From positions 1 through 36,971 of the forward strand of contig QILK01000101.1 in assembly GCA_003233345.1 (NCBI GenBank): DNA of 36,971 nucleotides, written 5' to 3'. A program made the position numbers and the translations under genes. Source of the stretch: Gammaproteobacteria bacterium (GTDB lineage Bacteria; Pseudomonadota; Gammaproteobacteria; SZUA-21). Under the pieces are notes generated by a model. That model was not told the origin of the DNA. It did no database searches and saw nothing but the letters and a program-made list of their open reading frames with translations. This document shows, piece after piece, positions 8,041-16,843 of this stretch (the stretch's first letter is position 1; each line of letters begins with the position of its first letter).

Positions 8041-9942
8041 CTAAGATATTACTTTAGACAGAGTTCGAACACAATTTTTTTCCATATATTTTTCAATTGA
8101 TGTTTTAATGCCCGTCTCATCTAATCCTATCACTTCCAGTAATTTTGTTCGTGCGCCTTGCTCAATAATTTGATCTGGTATTCCCAATCGAAGGCATTTT
8201 ATATTGATGCCTTGATCACAAAGAAATTCAGCAACAGCACTTCCAGCACCGCCAGCGAGGCTGTTTTCTTCAATAGTCACCAATATATCATGCTGATTGG
8301 CCATCGATAAAATCATGTCCTCGTCTAACGGTTTGATAAAGCGCATATTGACCAATGTTGCATCCAGTGATGCCGCTACTGCTCTTGCAGGTAAAACCAT
8401 ACTGCCAAAAGCCAGAATGGCTATTTTTTGCCCCGTTCTAAGCAGTTTTCCTTTGCCTAACACCATAGTGGACGCACTCGAATTCTCTGTTGATATTAAA
8501 TCAACCGTGGCAACGTCTCTTGGATAACGCACAATTGCAGGGCAATCCAGTGCCAATCCAGTCGAAAGCATATTAGTACAGTCGCTGGCGTCAGCTGGGG
8601 CCATTATAACCAAATTTGGGATACAGCGCAGGTAAGAAATATCATAATTTCCAGCATGTGTTGGGCCGTCAGGGCCAACCAGGCCGGCGCGATCAACGGC
8701 AAAGACTATGTTTAAATTTTGCAAAGCGACATCATGAATTAATTGGTCGTATGCCCGCTGTAAAAATGTGGAATATATGGCGACAACAGGTTTGAGTCCT
8801 TCTACCGCAAGCCCGGCGGCTAAGGTGACCGCGTGCTGTTCGGCAATACCGACATCAAAGTAGCGGTCTGAGTATTTTTTGGAAAATTCGACCAGGCCAG
8901 ATCCTTCGCACATTGCCGGGGTAATGGCAATCAGTTTGGAATTGGTTTCTGCTTCATGATTGATCCAGTCGCTAAAAACCTCAGTGTAAGTTTTTTGTGA
9001 ATTGGATTTTGCTGCGGTTTTGACCTTACCGATTGACGGGTCAAACTGTGTGACCCCATGATAGGCTTTTGGATCTTCTTCTGCCGGCGCATAACCTTTG
9101 CCTTTCTGAGTCACAAGATGTAAAAATTGTGGTCCTGGCAGGTCACGCATGTTTGTCATTACTTTAACTAGCGTCTTTAAATCATGGCCATCAATCGGGC
9201 CAATATAATTGAATCCAAGTTCTTCGAACAGCGTACCCGGTAGTGCCATTCCTTTCATATGTTCTTCCCAGCGTCGGGCAAAACGTTGTACGCGAGGAAT
9301 CCTTTTTAAGACAGCTTTGCCACTGCGTCTAACGGTCAAATAGAACTTACCGGAAATAATTTTGGCCAGATATTTTGATAATCCACCTACATTTTCCGAG
9401 ATGGACATTTTGTTATCATTGAGAATCACCAGCAGATTGGCTTCAAGATCACCGGCATGATTCATCGCTTCGAATGCCATGCCCGCCGTCAGCGCGCCAT
9501 CACCGATAATGGGAATGATGCGTTGTTTGCGCCCGGTGGCTTTCATTGCCAGTGCCATCCCCAGCGCAGCGCTGATCGAGGTGCTGGCATGGCCGACATC
9601 AAATGAATCATACGGACTTTCTGCGCGTTTCGGGAATCCGGCCAGCCCTTTCCATTGGCGAATACTATCCATAAGTTCACGGCGCCCGGTTAGTATTTTG
9701 TGCCCATAACTTTGATGGCCAACATCCCATACTAATTTGTCATTAGGGGTATTAAAAACGTAGTGTAGAGCAATCGTCAGTTCCACAGTGCCCAGGCTGG
9801 GGGCAAGATGACCGCCAGTATTGGAGACAGTGTGAATGAGGAAAGCCCGAAGCTCTGATGCAAGATCAAGCAGTTGTTTTTGCGTAAGTTTACGCAATTC
9901 TGTTGGATCATTTATTGATTCGAGTAACTGAAATTTTGACAT
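8041..9942 (-). CDS. dxs: 1-deoxy-D-xylulose-5-phosphate synthase
   Basis: Dxs is the thiamine-diphosphate enzyme that condenses pyruvate and glyceraldehyde 3-phosphate in the first step of the MEP isoprenoid pathway. The 633-residue length fits. Visible motifs: GGHLAPSLGTVELTIALHYVF, WDVGHQSYGHKILTGR, the thiamine-diphosphate motif GDGALTAGMAFEAMNHA..NDNKMSIS, VGIAEQHAVTLAAGLA, and DRAGLVGPDGPTHAG. It is downstream of ispA (167 bp gap) and upstream of queD. Dxs needs thiamine diphosphate, which links it to thiL on the other side of the locus. Confidence 0.97.
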   Translation of the reverse strand: MSKFQLLESINDPTELRKLTQKQLLDLASELRAFLIHTVSNTGGHLAPSLGTVELTIALHYVFNTPNDKLVWDVGHQSYGHKILTGRRELMDSIRQWKGLAGFPKRAESPYDSFDVGHASTSISAALGMALAMKATGRKQRIIPIIGDGALTAGMAFEAMNHAGDLEANLLVILNDNKMSISENVGGLSKYLAKIISGKFYLTVRRSGKAVLKRIPRVQRFARRWEEHMKGMALPGTLFEELGFNYIGPIDGHDLKTLVKVMTNMRDLPGPQFLHLVTQKGKGYAPAEEDPKAYHGVTQFDPSIGKVKTAAKSNSQKTYTEVFSDWINHEAETNSKLIAITPAMCEGSGLVEFSKKYSDRYFDVGIAEQHAVTLAAGLAVEGLKPVVAIYSTFLQRAYDQLIHDVALQNLNIVFAVDRAGLVGPDGPTHAGNYDISYLRCIPNLVIMAPADASDCTNMLSTGLALDCPAIVRYPRDVATVDLISTENSSASTMVLGKGKLLRTGQKIAILAFGSMVLPARAVAASLDATLVNMRFIKPLDEDMILSMANQHDILVTIEENSLAGGAGSAVAEFLCDQGINIKCLRLGIPDQIIEQGARTKLLEVIGLDETGIKTSIEKYMEKNCVRTLSKVIS

Positions 9943-10109
9943 AGCGGCTGTTTGAATGGTTACGGGTTTTTATTATGAGTTTTCATGACCAGTGACGCAA
10001 GAAAAACGGCTAAATTTTTCTACTTGACATGGTAGGGTTTATTCGCAAATTCAATGATTTAATAGTTACTATCAAGTGAAATGTGGCTGGAGGCGGGTGC
10101 TAATGCGAA

Positions 10110-11012
10110 TTAGTGGTTGCGTTTCACTATTAATTCAGCAATATAATGTAAGTATTCCGTATTTCTGCTTCCGAGTGATTGCAATGATTCGATCGCTTCC
10201 TGATACAAGTCCTGGGTACGTTGTTTCGAAACCTGCAGGCCAACAATAGAAGGATAGGTGGGTTTGTTTTTGGCCCGGTCTGTACCATGGGTTTTACCCA
10301 AGGTTTCGGTATCACTAATTTCATCGAGAATATCATCATGAATCTGAAATGCCAGACCGATGCATTTGCCAAAATGATCGAGACTAACCAGTTCATTGGC
10401 GTCAGGATTCGGTGCGGCCAGTGCTGCCAGGGAGATACTGGCGCGGATTAGTGCGCCGGTTTTATGGATATGCATATCTTCCAGCTGCATCACATTAAGC
10501 GTCTGGCCAACGGATGAAAGATCGATTGCCTGCCCGCCCGCCATGCCGCGCGACCCGCATGCCAATGCTAGTTTTTCAATGATTTGCAGTCGGACTGAAT
10601 GATCAACGGCCAGTTTCTGGTCATGGGTAATAACATAAAAAGACAGTGCCTGTAACGCATCGCCAGCCAATATGGCGGTTGCCTCATCAAAGGCAGTATG
10701 ACAGGTGGCGACGCCTCGTCGCAAATCATCGTCATCCATTGCCGGTAGATCGTCGTGAACCAGTGAATAGGAATGGATAATTTCAACAGCGCTGGCAATG
10801 CCATCAAGATTTTCCAGCGGTATATTCAGTGCTTCGCCAGTGGCGTAGGTCAAAATCGGCCTGATACGCTTGCCACCGTTTAACACGGCGTAGCGCATGG
10901 CCTCATGCAATCGGGTTGGATGTGTTAGCGGCGATGGCAGCCATTGATCCAATGCCTTTTCAATACGTTGTTGGTAGTGACTAATTCGCTGTTTTAACGG
11001 GTCATTATTCAT
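10110..11012 (-). CDS. ispA: Farnesyl/geranyl diphosphate synthase IspA
   Basis: IspA adds isopentenyl diphosphate units to make geranyl and farnesyl diphosphate. The protein has NGGKRIRPILTYATGEAL, the first Asp-rich motif (SYSLVHDDLPAMDDDDLRRG), GGQAIDL and the second motif (FQIHDDILDEISDTETLGKTHGTD). An open frame extends to 11075, but that would overlap xseB. The ATG at 11012 (MNNDPLKQRI) gives 300 residues, the usual family length, and starts 22 bp after the xseB stop. The ribosome-binding site is weak, so translation may be coupled to xseB. Confidence 0.95.
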   Translation of the reverse strand: MNNDPLKQRISHYQQRIEKALDQWLPSPLTHPTRLHEAMRYAVLNGGKRIRPILTYATGEALNIPLENLDGIASAVEIIHSYSLVHDDLPAMDDDDLRRGVATCHTAFDEATAILAGDALQALSFYVITHDQKLAVDHSVRLQIIEKLALACGSRGMAGGQAIDLSSVGQTLNVMQLEDMHIHKTGALIRASISLAALAAPNPDANELVSLDHFGKCIGLAFQIHDDILDEISDTETLGKTHGTDRAKNKPTYPSIVGLQVSKQRTQDLYQEAIESLQSLGSRNTEYLHYIAELIVKRNH

Positions 11013-11034
11013 TTGCTTGAATGCTTGTCTGCAC

Positions 11035-11271
11035 TTACTCGTCAGATTCGAACTTGGCGAGTTCCAATTGACCATTTTTTTCCAGCAGGATATTAACTTT
11101 TTGCTCTGCCTCCTGAAGTGCTTTTTGACAGGCTTTTGTCAATTGAACGCCTTTCTCAAAATGCTTCAGGGATTCCTCGAGCCCGATATCACCCTGCTCC
11201 ATTTTTTCAACCAGCTGTTCCAGTTCTTTTAATGATTTTTCAAATTGAAATGTTGTTTTTTTTGCAGCCAC
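11035..11271 (-). CDS. xseB: Exodeoxyribonuclease VII small subunit
   Basis: XseB is the small subunit of exonuclease VII, which degrades single-stranded DNA together with the large subunit XseA (not in this window). The 78-residue protein has the diagnostic pattern FEKSLKELEQLVEKMEQGDIGLEESLKHFEKG and is largely helical/coiled-coil. xseB-ispA-dxs is a classic gammaproteobacterial order, and xseB is the first gene of this minus-strand operon. Confidence 0.95.
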   Translation of the reverse strand: MAAKKTTFQFEKSLKELEQLVEKMEQGDIGLEESLKHFEKGVQLTKACQKALQEAEQKVNILLEKNGQLELAKFESDE

Positions 11272-11377
11272 ACGAATTCCCGAATAATAGTTGCTAAAAC
11301 AATTTAAAAGCGTTGTCTTAGGGCATTGTAAATTAAGCTTGACATTAATGCTAACTTCACTTAATTTAGTCCTTAAA

Positions 11378-11394
11378 TTTAGAATTAGTCTAAA
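11378..11394. promoter_or_regulatory. Inverted repeat upstream of rubrerythrin, possible operator
   Basis: TTTAGA-N5-TCTAAA is a perfect 6-bp inverted repeat in the 196-bp divergent gap between xseB and the rubrerythrin gene. It lies just upstream of the proposed -35 hexamer. Position and symmetry suit a regulator binding site. I do not recognise it as a standard Fur, PerR, OxyR or IscR site. Confidence 0.3.
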
Positions 11395-11395
11395 C

Positions 11396-11424
11396 TTGTC
11401 AAAACAGGTTTATACTGGTATGAA
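11396..11424 (+). promoter_or_regulatory. Putative sigma-70 promoter of the rubrerythrin cluster
   Basis: TTGTCA (11396-11401), a 17-base spacer, then TATGAA (11419-11424) preceded by TGG as an extended -10. It lies about 44 bp before the rubrerythrin ATG, which has a strong AGAGGA ribosome-binding site. Prediction by eye only. Confidence 0.35.
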
Positions 11425-11467
11425 TGGTACCTTCCATTAATTTACATAGGTAAAAAGAGGATTTAGC

Positions 11468-11887
11468 ATGGGCTTAAAAGATAGTAAGACCGAGGACAAC
11501 CTCAAGGCTGCTTTTGCAGGTGAATCACAAGCTAATAGACGTTATTTGTACTTTGCATCAAAAGCGGATGTTGAAGGTTATAACGATGTTGCCTCTGTAT
11601 TTCGTTCTACTGCAGAAGGTGAAACCGGGCATGCGCATGGTCATCTGGAGTATCTGGAAGAAACGGGTGATCCCGCGACCGGTTTACCGATTGGCGCAAC
11701 TTCTGACAATTTAAAGGCCGCTATCGCCGGTGAAACGCATGAATATACGGATATGTATCCGGGTATGGCAAAAACAGCGCGTGACGAGAAATTTGATGAG
11801 ATAGCCGACTGGTTTGAGACGCTGGCAAAAGCCGAAAGATCCCATGCCAACCGTTTTCAGAAGGCGCTTGATTCGCTAGATGATTAA
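11468..11887 (+). CDS. Rubrerythrin-type di-iron protein without rubredoxin domain
   Basis: A 139-residue ferritin-like four-helix protein. It carries the two di-iron half-sites expected of rubrerythrin: E19 in GESQANRRY and E52xxH55 in the first half, E89 (with E92) and E123xxH126 in the second half. The usual C-terminal rubredoxin domain with CxxC iron ligands is absent, so it resembles the short rubrerythrin/sulerythrin type. Rubrerythrins reduce hydrogen peroxide, and without the rubredoxin domain electrons must come from a partner. The next two genes (Fe-S oxidoreductase, DUF3501) form a recurrent neighbourhood with such proteins, so the Fe-S protein is a natural candidate. Confidence 0.92.
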   Translation: MGLKDSKTEDNLKAAFAGESQANRRYLYFASKADVEGYNDVASVFRSTAEGETGHAHGHLEYLEETGDPATGLPIGATSDNLKAAIAGETHEYTDMYPGMAKTARDEKFDEIADWFETLAKAERSHANRFQKALDSLDD

Positions 11888-11905
11888 TAAATAAGTTATT
11901 GTTAG

Positions 11906-11935
11906 CAATACCAATCTGAACAGAGGTTGGTATTG
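11906..11935 (+). other. Intercistronic hairpin after rubrerythrin
   Basis: CAATACCAA (11906-11914) pairs perfectly with TTGGTATTG (11927-11935), a 9-bp stem with a 12-base loop; GTTA (11901-11904) and TAAC (11940-11943) can extend it. No T-run follows. It could attenuate or stabilise the transcript so that rubrerythrin is made in excess over the downstream genes. Confidence 0.45.
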
Positions 11936-11977
11936 TTGGTAACAGATAATTTATTAATAGTGGAAATATTATAGCCT

Positions 11978-13333
11978 ATGAATAGTCCCCCGAGCTCAAG
12001 TGGTGAAGGTAGTTTGCAAGCGCCTATCCGTCACGCTCTGGATTGGAAAAATCCTGAGTTTTATGACAAGGACAAGTTATTTTCTGAACTAGAAAGGGTT
12101 TATAATATTTGTCATGGCTGTCGCCGCTGTGTCAGCTTGTGTAATGCTTTTCCAACGTTATTCGATTTGGTTGACGAGTCGGAAACCCTGGAAGTAGATG
12201 GTGTCGCCAAAGCTGATTTTAAAAAAGTAGTCGATCAATGTTATCTTTGTGATTTATGTTATCTAACCAAATGTCCTTATGTACCCCCACATGAATGGCA
12301 AGTGGATTTCCCCCATTTAATGTTACGCGCAAAAGCCTGGTTTTTTAAAACGCAAGGCGTCAAATTTCGGGACAAACTTTTAAGCAGTACCGACAAGATG
12401 GGTGCGTTTGCGACTTTGCCAGTGATCGCTCCTGTGGTTAACGCGGCTAATAAAAACAAGGTGACCCGGAAAATAACGCAATCGTTGTTGGGTATCGATG
12501 CCAATGCCCGGTTGCCTGAATATCAGCAAAAGACTTTTCGCAAGCAATATTCACAAGGTATAAACCAGCATGAGGTATCGCCGGTGGATACTCAGGTTGG
12601 CGATCGATCACAGGCTAAGGTTATTTTGTATGTCACCTGTTACGGAAATTATAATGAGCCGGCGTTACCGCAAGATTTAAAAGCGGTATATCAACATAAT
12701 GACATTCAAATTGAGTTGCTGGAAAAGGAATCTTGCTGTGGTATGCCCAAGTTGGAACTGGGTGACCTGCAATCTGTCGAGAAACTGAAAAATAAAAACA
12801 TTCCGGGGCTGGTGGAACGTGTCAGACAGGGATGGGATATTGTAGCGCCAATACCGTCATGCACCTTAATGTATAAACAGGAATTGCCGCTGATGTTTCC
12901 TGATGACGAAGATGTTTTATTGGTTGCCAAGCATATGTTTGATCCGTTCGAATATTTAATGTTGAGACACAAAGATAATTGTCTCAATACCGATTTTAAA
13001 AAGCCACTTGGAAAGGTCGCCTACCACGCAGCTTGTCACCAGCGTGTACAACGTATAGGGTCGAAAACCAGCGATATACTCAAGTTGGCTGGAGCAGAAG
13101 TGATACAGATAAATCGTTGCTCTGGACACGATGGTACCTATGCGGTTAAAAAAGAATTTGCGAAATTTGCAGTCAAGATAGGCAAGCCAGTGGCGACTCG
13201 CGTAAACCAGGCGGGTGCGGAATACTATACCAGTGACTGTGCAATGGCAGGACACCACATCGCCGCGATTAGCGGTGACGGTTCGCAAACCCTGCATCCA
13301 ATGACATTATTGAGAATGGCTTACGCTATTTAA
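11978..13333 (+). CDS. Fe-S oxidoreductase of the GlpC / heterodisulfide reductase type
   Basis: A 451-residue protein with two N-terminal cubane-cluster motifs: C45xxC48xxC51xxxC55 (ICHGCRRCVSLC) and C88xxC91xxC94xxxxC99P. The C-terminal part has two CCG-like modules as in GlpC and HdrB. One carries ESCCGMPKLELG. The second has a variant RCSGHDGTY instead of a canonical CCG. No flavin motif is seen, so it probably passes electrons between clusters. It lies between a rubredoxin-less rubrerythrin and a DUF3501 gene. I infer that it feeds or drains electrons for the rubrerythrin, but the redox partner is not shown by the sequence. Confidence 0.88.
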   Translation: MNSPPSSSGEGSLQAPIRHALDWKNPEFYDKDKLFSELERVYNICHGCRRCVSLCNAFPTLFDLVDESETLEVDGVAKADFKKVVDQCYLCDLCYLTKCPYVPPHEWQVDFPHLMLRAKAWFFKTQGVKFRDKLLSSTDKMGAFATLPVIAPVVNAANKNKVTRKITQSLLGIDANARLPEYQQKTFRKQYSQGINQHEVSPVDTQVGDRSQAKVILYVTCYGNYNEPALPQDLKAVYQHNDIQIELLEKESCCGMPKLELGDLQSVEKLKNKNIPGLVERVRQGWDIVAPIPSCTLMYKQELPLMFPDDEDVLLVAKHMFDPFEYLMLRHKDNCLNTDFKKPLGKVAYHAACHQRVQRIGSKTSDILKLAGAEVIQINRCSGHDGTYAVKKEFAKFAVKIGKPVATRVNQAGAEYYTSDCAMAGHHIAAISGDGSQTLHPMTLLRMAYAI

Positions 13334-13343
13334 ATAACAATAT

Positions 13344-13349
13344 AAAGAG
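13344..13349 (+). promoter_or_regulatory. Ribosome-binding site that sets the DUF3501 start
   Basis: AAAGAG lies 7 bases before the ATG at 13357. The in-frame GTG at 13351 is too close to it, so the ATG is the likely start. Confidence 0.45.
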
Positions 13350-13356
13350 TGTGTCG

Positions 13357-13941
13357 ATGAATAAACTACGAAAACAGGATCTTTATTCGCTCGAGCAGTA
13401 TATGGAAGTTCGCGACAAGTTTCGTCTGGAGGTCATGGCGGATAAGCAAAAACGTATCTTTAATATCGGCCCCAATGCAACGATACACTTTGAGAATCGT
13501 AAGATCATGCAATACCAGATTCAGGAAATGCTTCGCGTGGAAAAGATATTTAGTCCTGATGGAATACAGGAAGAACTGGATGCCTATAATCCGCTCATTC
13601 CTGATGGTTCGAATTGGAAAGCGACCTTAATGCTGGAATATGAAAATGAGGATGAACGTGCCAGTGCACTTAAACAGCTAAAGGGTATTGATAAAAAAAT
13701 ATGGGTTAGGGTAGGGTCTCAGTCGAAGGTCTTTGCAATCGCCAACGAAGATTTAGAACGGGAAAATGAAGAAAAAACTTCATCAGTGCATTTTTTACGT
13801 TTTGAACTGACTACGGATATGGTCAGTGGTGCCAAAGAAGGTGATGCTATTCAGATCGGAACCGACCACGAGCACTACAATTATGAGGTCAGGTTATTAG
13901 CAGATGCCTCCCAGCGTTCCCTGGTAAGCGACTTAAACTAG
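13357..13941 (+). CDS. DUF3501 family protein
   Basis: A 194-residue cytoplasmic protein starting MNKLRKQDLYSLEQYM. The segments RIFNIGPNATIHFENRKIMQYQIQEMLRVEKI, DAYNPLIPDGSNWKATLMLEYE and VHFLRFEL are as I expect for DUF3501. No catalytic motif is evident and the function is unknown. The gene is 23 bp after the Fe-S oxidoreductase gene and is the third member of the rubrerythrin cluster. This trio recurs in proteobacteria and suggests a joint role in oxidative stress or electron transfer. Confidence 0.85.
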   Translation: MNKLRKQDLYSLEQYMEVRDKFRLEVMADKQKRIFNIGPNATIHFENRKIMQYQIQEMLRVEKIFSPDGIQEELDAYNPLIPDGSNWKATLMLEYENEDERASALKQLKGIDKKIWVRVGSQSKVFAIANEDLERENEEKTSSVHFLRFELTTDMVSGAKEGDAIQIGTDHEHYNYEVRLLADASQRSLVSDLN

Positions 13942-13988
13942 CCTTTTAAAGGTTAATTGCCCTATTTTTAACGTTGTTAGTCGTTTTT

Positions 13989-14035
13989 TCTGCCAGAAAA
14001 GGTTAATATTCTGTTTTCTCCAACTGAATGGCAGA
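13989..14035 (+). terminator. Terminator-like hairpin before the CNP1-like gene
   Basis: TCTGCC (13989-13994) pairs with GGCAGA (14030-14035), and inside it AGAAAA (13995-14000) pairs with TTTTCT (14014-14019); TTTTA follows. It could end the rubrerythrin transcript or act as an attenuator, since it lies 8 bases before the next ATG. The asymmetric internal loop makes it weaker than a classic terminator. Confidence 0.35.
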
Positions 14036-14043
14036 TTTTAGGT

Positions 14044-14604
14044 ATGCAAAAAGTTCTATTTTTTTTGATTTTAGTCTTCCCGTTTTTCACGAGCGCAATA
14101 GCCGCCGAAAGTTCGGAAGACATATTTGGCGATGACTATTTAACAAATCAGGACTTCAAGGAGAAAAAGTGGAAGGAAGGCAAAACAAAAATACCACCAT
14201 TTCCTGAAAACAAAAACCTGATTGAGATAAAAATGTATCATTCACAGCGTAAGTTTTATATCGACAAAAATTCTATTTTGCCTAATAAAAGATCATATAT
14301 AGCCCGTTATACAGTCGTTATCGAGTCAACTTCTGGTGTACGCAGCGTGCTTCATGAGGGGATACGCTGTGATACCAAGCAATATAAGGTATTTGCCTAC
14401 GGCAATATCAATAAAAAAACGTTTTCACCTGCTCGTAAGAGTAAGTGGAAAGATATTACCGAGACACTCGGGCCTTTTCGTTATCGCAGTGACCTGTTAC
14501 GATATTTTATGTGTAAAAGAAATATTATACGTTTTAAAGTAAAGGAAATTGTACGTACTTTAAAGTACCCTCCTCAGTTACATGAACCTAGTTTTTTCGA
14601 CTAA
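14044..14604 (+). CDS. CNP1-like family exported protein
   Basis: A 186-residue protein with a signal peptide (MQKVLFFLILVFPFFTSAIAA, cleavage about residue 21). The mature part resembles the CNP1-like family (cryptic neisserial protein 1), with FPENKNLIEIKM, the YIDKNSI region and LHEGIRCDTKQYKVFAYG. Two conserved cysteines (in IRCDT and FMCKRN) could form a disulfide. The function of this family is not known to me. It stands between the rubrerythrin cluster and parE. Confidence 0.8.
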   Translation: MQKVLFFLILVFPFFTSAIAAESSEDIFGDDYLTNQDFKEKKWKEGKTKIPPFPENKNLIEIKMYHSQRKFYIDKNSILPNKRSYIARYTVVIESTSGVRSVLHEGIRCDTKQYKVFAYGNINKKTFSPARKSKWKDITETLGPFRYRSDLLRYFMCKRNIIRFKVKEIVRTLKYPPQLHEPSFFD

Positions 14605-14717
14605 ACAAGTAGTTTCATAGTGGTCAAGTTTGTATTTACTTGATTTGTCGCTATGCTTTAGTGAAAATAGCGGGCTAGCAGGAATCTCCTAGAGCATCAC
14701 TGATCTTAATTTTAGAT

Positions 14718-14748
14718 AGATCTGATTGGCAGAGATTTACAGATCTGA
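14718..14748 (+). repeat. Short direct repeat upstream of parE
   Basis: AGATCTGA occurs at 14718-14725 and again at 14741-14748, 23 bp apart, i.e. about two helical turns. It is in the 165-bp gap before parE. The spacing would place two protein sites on the same face of the DNA. No regulator can be named. Confidence 0.3.
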
Positions 14749-14769
14749 ATTATTTTTATAGGTTATACA

Positions 14770-16656
14770 ATGAGCAGCGATTACGGCGTTTCAGATATAG
14801 AAGTGCTCAGTGGGTTGGAGCCGGTACGGAAGCGGCCGGGCATGTATACTGATACATCACGTCCAAATCACTTGGCCCAGGAAGTTATCGATAACAGTGT
14901 CGATGAGGCGATTGGCGGTTTTGCCAAGCGTATCGACGTTACATTATTTAAAGACGGTTCAGTCGAAGTAATTGACGATGGCCGTGGTATACCGGTAGAC
15001 AAGCATCCCAAGCTAAAGCTGACCGGAATAGAAATTGTTTTGACCAAGCTTCATGCCGGAGGCAAATTTACCAATAAGAGTTACACCTACTCAGGTGGGC
15101 TACACGGTGTGGGGGTGTCGGTTGTCAATGCGTTATCGAAAAAGCTGGAAATTTCAGTCAAGCGCAACGGCAAAGAACACAGCATGTTGTTTAAGGGCGG
15201 AGAAAAGGTCGGAGGTGTCAAAGCGGAAGGCTCTGTTGGCAAACGTAATACCGGCACACGTATTCGTTTTTGGCCGGACAAAAAGTATTTCGATTCTGTC
15301 AATATCTCTGTTCCCCGATTGAAACATGTATTGCGAGCAAAGGCGGTGCTCTGTCCTGGGCTGGATGTGCATTTTTATGACGAAAAATCGAAAGAAAAGT
15401 TTCAATGGTTATACGAGGACGGATTTGAAACCTATTTGAATGAGGCGTTAAAGGGTTTTGAATTGTTACCACTGATACCCTTTATTGGCCAAATGCAAGG
15501 CGGTAGCGAAATGGCCGACTGGGCAGTCGTCTGGTTACCGGCGGGTGGTGAGGCGGTTACTGAAAGTTACGTCAATTTAATACCGACAGCGCAAGGTGGT
15601 ACACATGTGAACGGCTTGCGAACGGGTTTAACCGATGCGATACGTGAATACTGTGAATTTAGAAACCTGCTGCCTAGAGGTGTAAAAATTTCGCCGGAAG
15701 ATATTTGGGAGAAGATCAGTTTTGTGTTATCTGTCAAAATGGTGGACCCCCAGTTTTCCGGCCAGACTAAAGAACGCTTGTCGTCTAGAGAGTGTGCGGC
15801 ATTTGTATCCGGTGTGGTAAAAGACTCGTTTGGATTTTGGTTAAACAAGCATACCACTGAGGGAGACCAGATCGCTGAGTTGATGATTGAAAGCGCGCAG
15901 AAACGTCTCAAGGCAGGTAAGAAGGTTGTTCGTAAAAAAATTACTCAGGGTCCGGCGTTACCCGGAAAACTGTCAGATTGTATTTTAACAAATCTTGAGC
16001 AAACGGAATTGTTTCTGGTAGAAGGCGATTCAGCCGGTGGTTCTGCCAAGCAGGCGCGGGATAGAAATTTTCAGGCGATCATGCCATTGCGTGGCAAGAT
16101 ACTCAATACCTGGGAAGTGGATTCGCAACAGGTATTAAACTCGCAGGAAGTACATGATATTTCCGTTGCGATCGGGGTAGATCCTGGTTCCAATGACCTT
16201 AAAGACCTGCGCTACGGTAAAGTTTGCGTGCTCGCTGATGCGGACTCAGACGGCGCGCATATTGCCACGTTACTTTGTGCGTTGTTTTTAAGGCATTTTA
16301 GACCGCTGGTTGCCGCCGGCCATATTTATATAGCAATGCCGCCACTTTATCGATTGGATCAGGGTAAAGATGTTTATTATGCGCTTGATGATGCGGAAAA
16401 AACCGGGATACTCGACCGATTAAAAGCAGAAAGAAAAAATGCAAAAATTGATGTGCAGCGCTTTAAGGGGCTTGGTGAGATGAATCCGTCTCAGCTACGC
16501 GAAACCACCTTGGCACCGGATACACGAAAACTGGTTCGTTTAACTCTGAGTTCTGGGGATAATACTAATAAGCGAATGGACTTACTGTTGTCGAAAAAAC
16601 GCAGTGGCGACCGCAAGAAATGGTTGGAAAAAAACGGCGACCAGGCCGAAGTCTAG
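14770..16656 (+). CDS. parE: DNA topoisomerase IV subunit B
   Basis: ParE supplies the ATPase and Toprim parts of topoisomerase IV, which decatenates daughter chromosomes. The 628-residue protein has the GHKL ATPase motifs (EVIDNSVDEAIGG, DDGRGIPVDKHPK, GGLHGVGVSVVNALS) and the Toprim motif EGDSAGG starting at about residue 418, followed by MPLRGKILN and ADADSDGAHI. The length and the short DNA-binding insert fit ParE rather than GyrB (about 800 residues). parC follows after a REP pair. Confidence 0.97.
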   Translation: MSSDYGVSDIEVLSGLEPVRKRPGMYTDTSRPNHLAQEVIDNSVDEAIGGFAKRIDVTLFKDGSVEVIDDGRGIPVDKHPKLKLTGIEIVLTKLHAGGKFTNKSYTYSGGLHGVGVSVVNALSKKLEISVKRNGKEHSMLFKGGEKVGGVKAEGSVGKRNTGTRIRFWPDKKYFDSVNISVPRLKHVLRAKAVLCPGLDVHFYDEKSKEKFQWLYEDGFETYLNEALKGFELLPLIPFIGQMQGGSEMADWAVVWLPAGGEAVTESYVNLIPTAQGGTHVNGLRTGLTDAIREYCEFRNLLPRGVKISPEDIWEKISFVLSVKMVDPQFSGQTKERLSSRECAAFVSGVVKDSFGFWLNKHTTEGDQIAELMIESAQKRLKAGKKVVRKKITQGPALPGKLSDCILTNLEQTELFLVEGDSAGGSAKQARDRNFQAIMPLRGKILNTWEVDSQQVLNSQEVHDISVAIGVDPGSNDLKDLRYGKVCVLADADSDGAHIATLLCALFLRHFRPLVAAGHIYIAMPPLYRLDQGKDVYYALDDAEKTGILDRLKAERKNAKIDVQRFKGLGEMNPSQLRETTLAPDTRKLVRLTLSSGDNTNKRMDLLLSKKRSGDRKKWLEKNGDQAEV

Positions 16657-16684
16657 TTTACATAAGTGGCAAAATAAGCAACAT

Positions 16685-16843
16685 GTAGCCCGGACTTCGC
16701 GCAGCGAACGCCGGGAAACTAACAGGGCGGCAACAGAAAAGTAGGGTGTGCCAGATATGCCCCTGACAGGGGATTATAGGTTTTTGGTCGAACATAAGAG
16801 GGTTATTCTTTCCCCGGCGTTCGCTGCGCGAAGTCCGGGCTAC
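16685..16843. repeat. REP pair 1 (inverted REP doublet) between parE and parC
   Basis: Two 31-bp arms in inverted orientation, 16685-16715 and 16813-16843. Each begins (reading inward) GTAGCCCGGACTTCGCGCAG and ends CGCCGGG. Each arm folds on itself: CCCGG with CCGGG and TTCGC with GCGAA around a GCA loop. A leading GTAG plus an imperfect palindrome is the hallmark of RAYT-associated REPs. The core between the arms is unlike that of pairs 3 and 4. It can fold as a large cruciform and lies between two genes usually needed in equal amounts. Confidence 0.9.
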
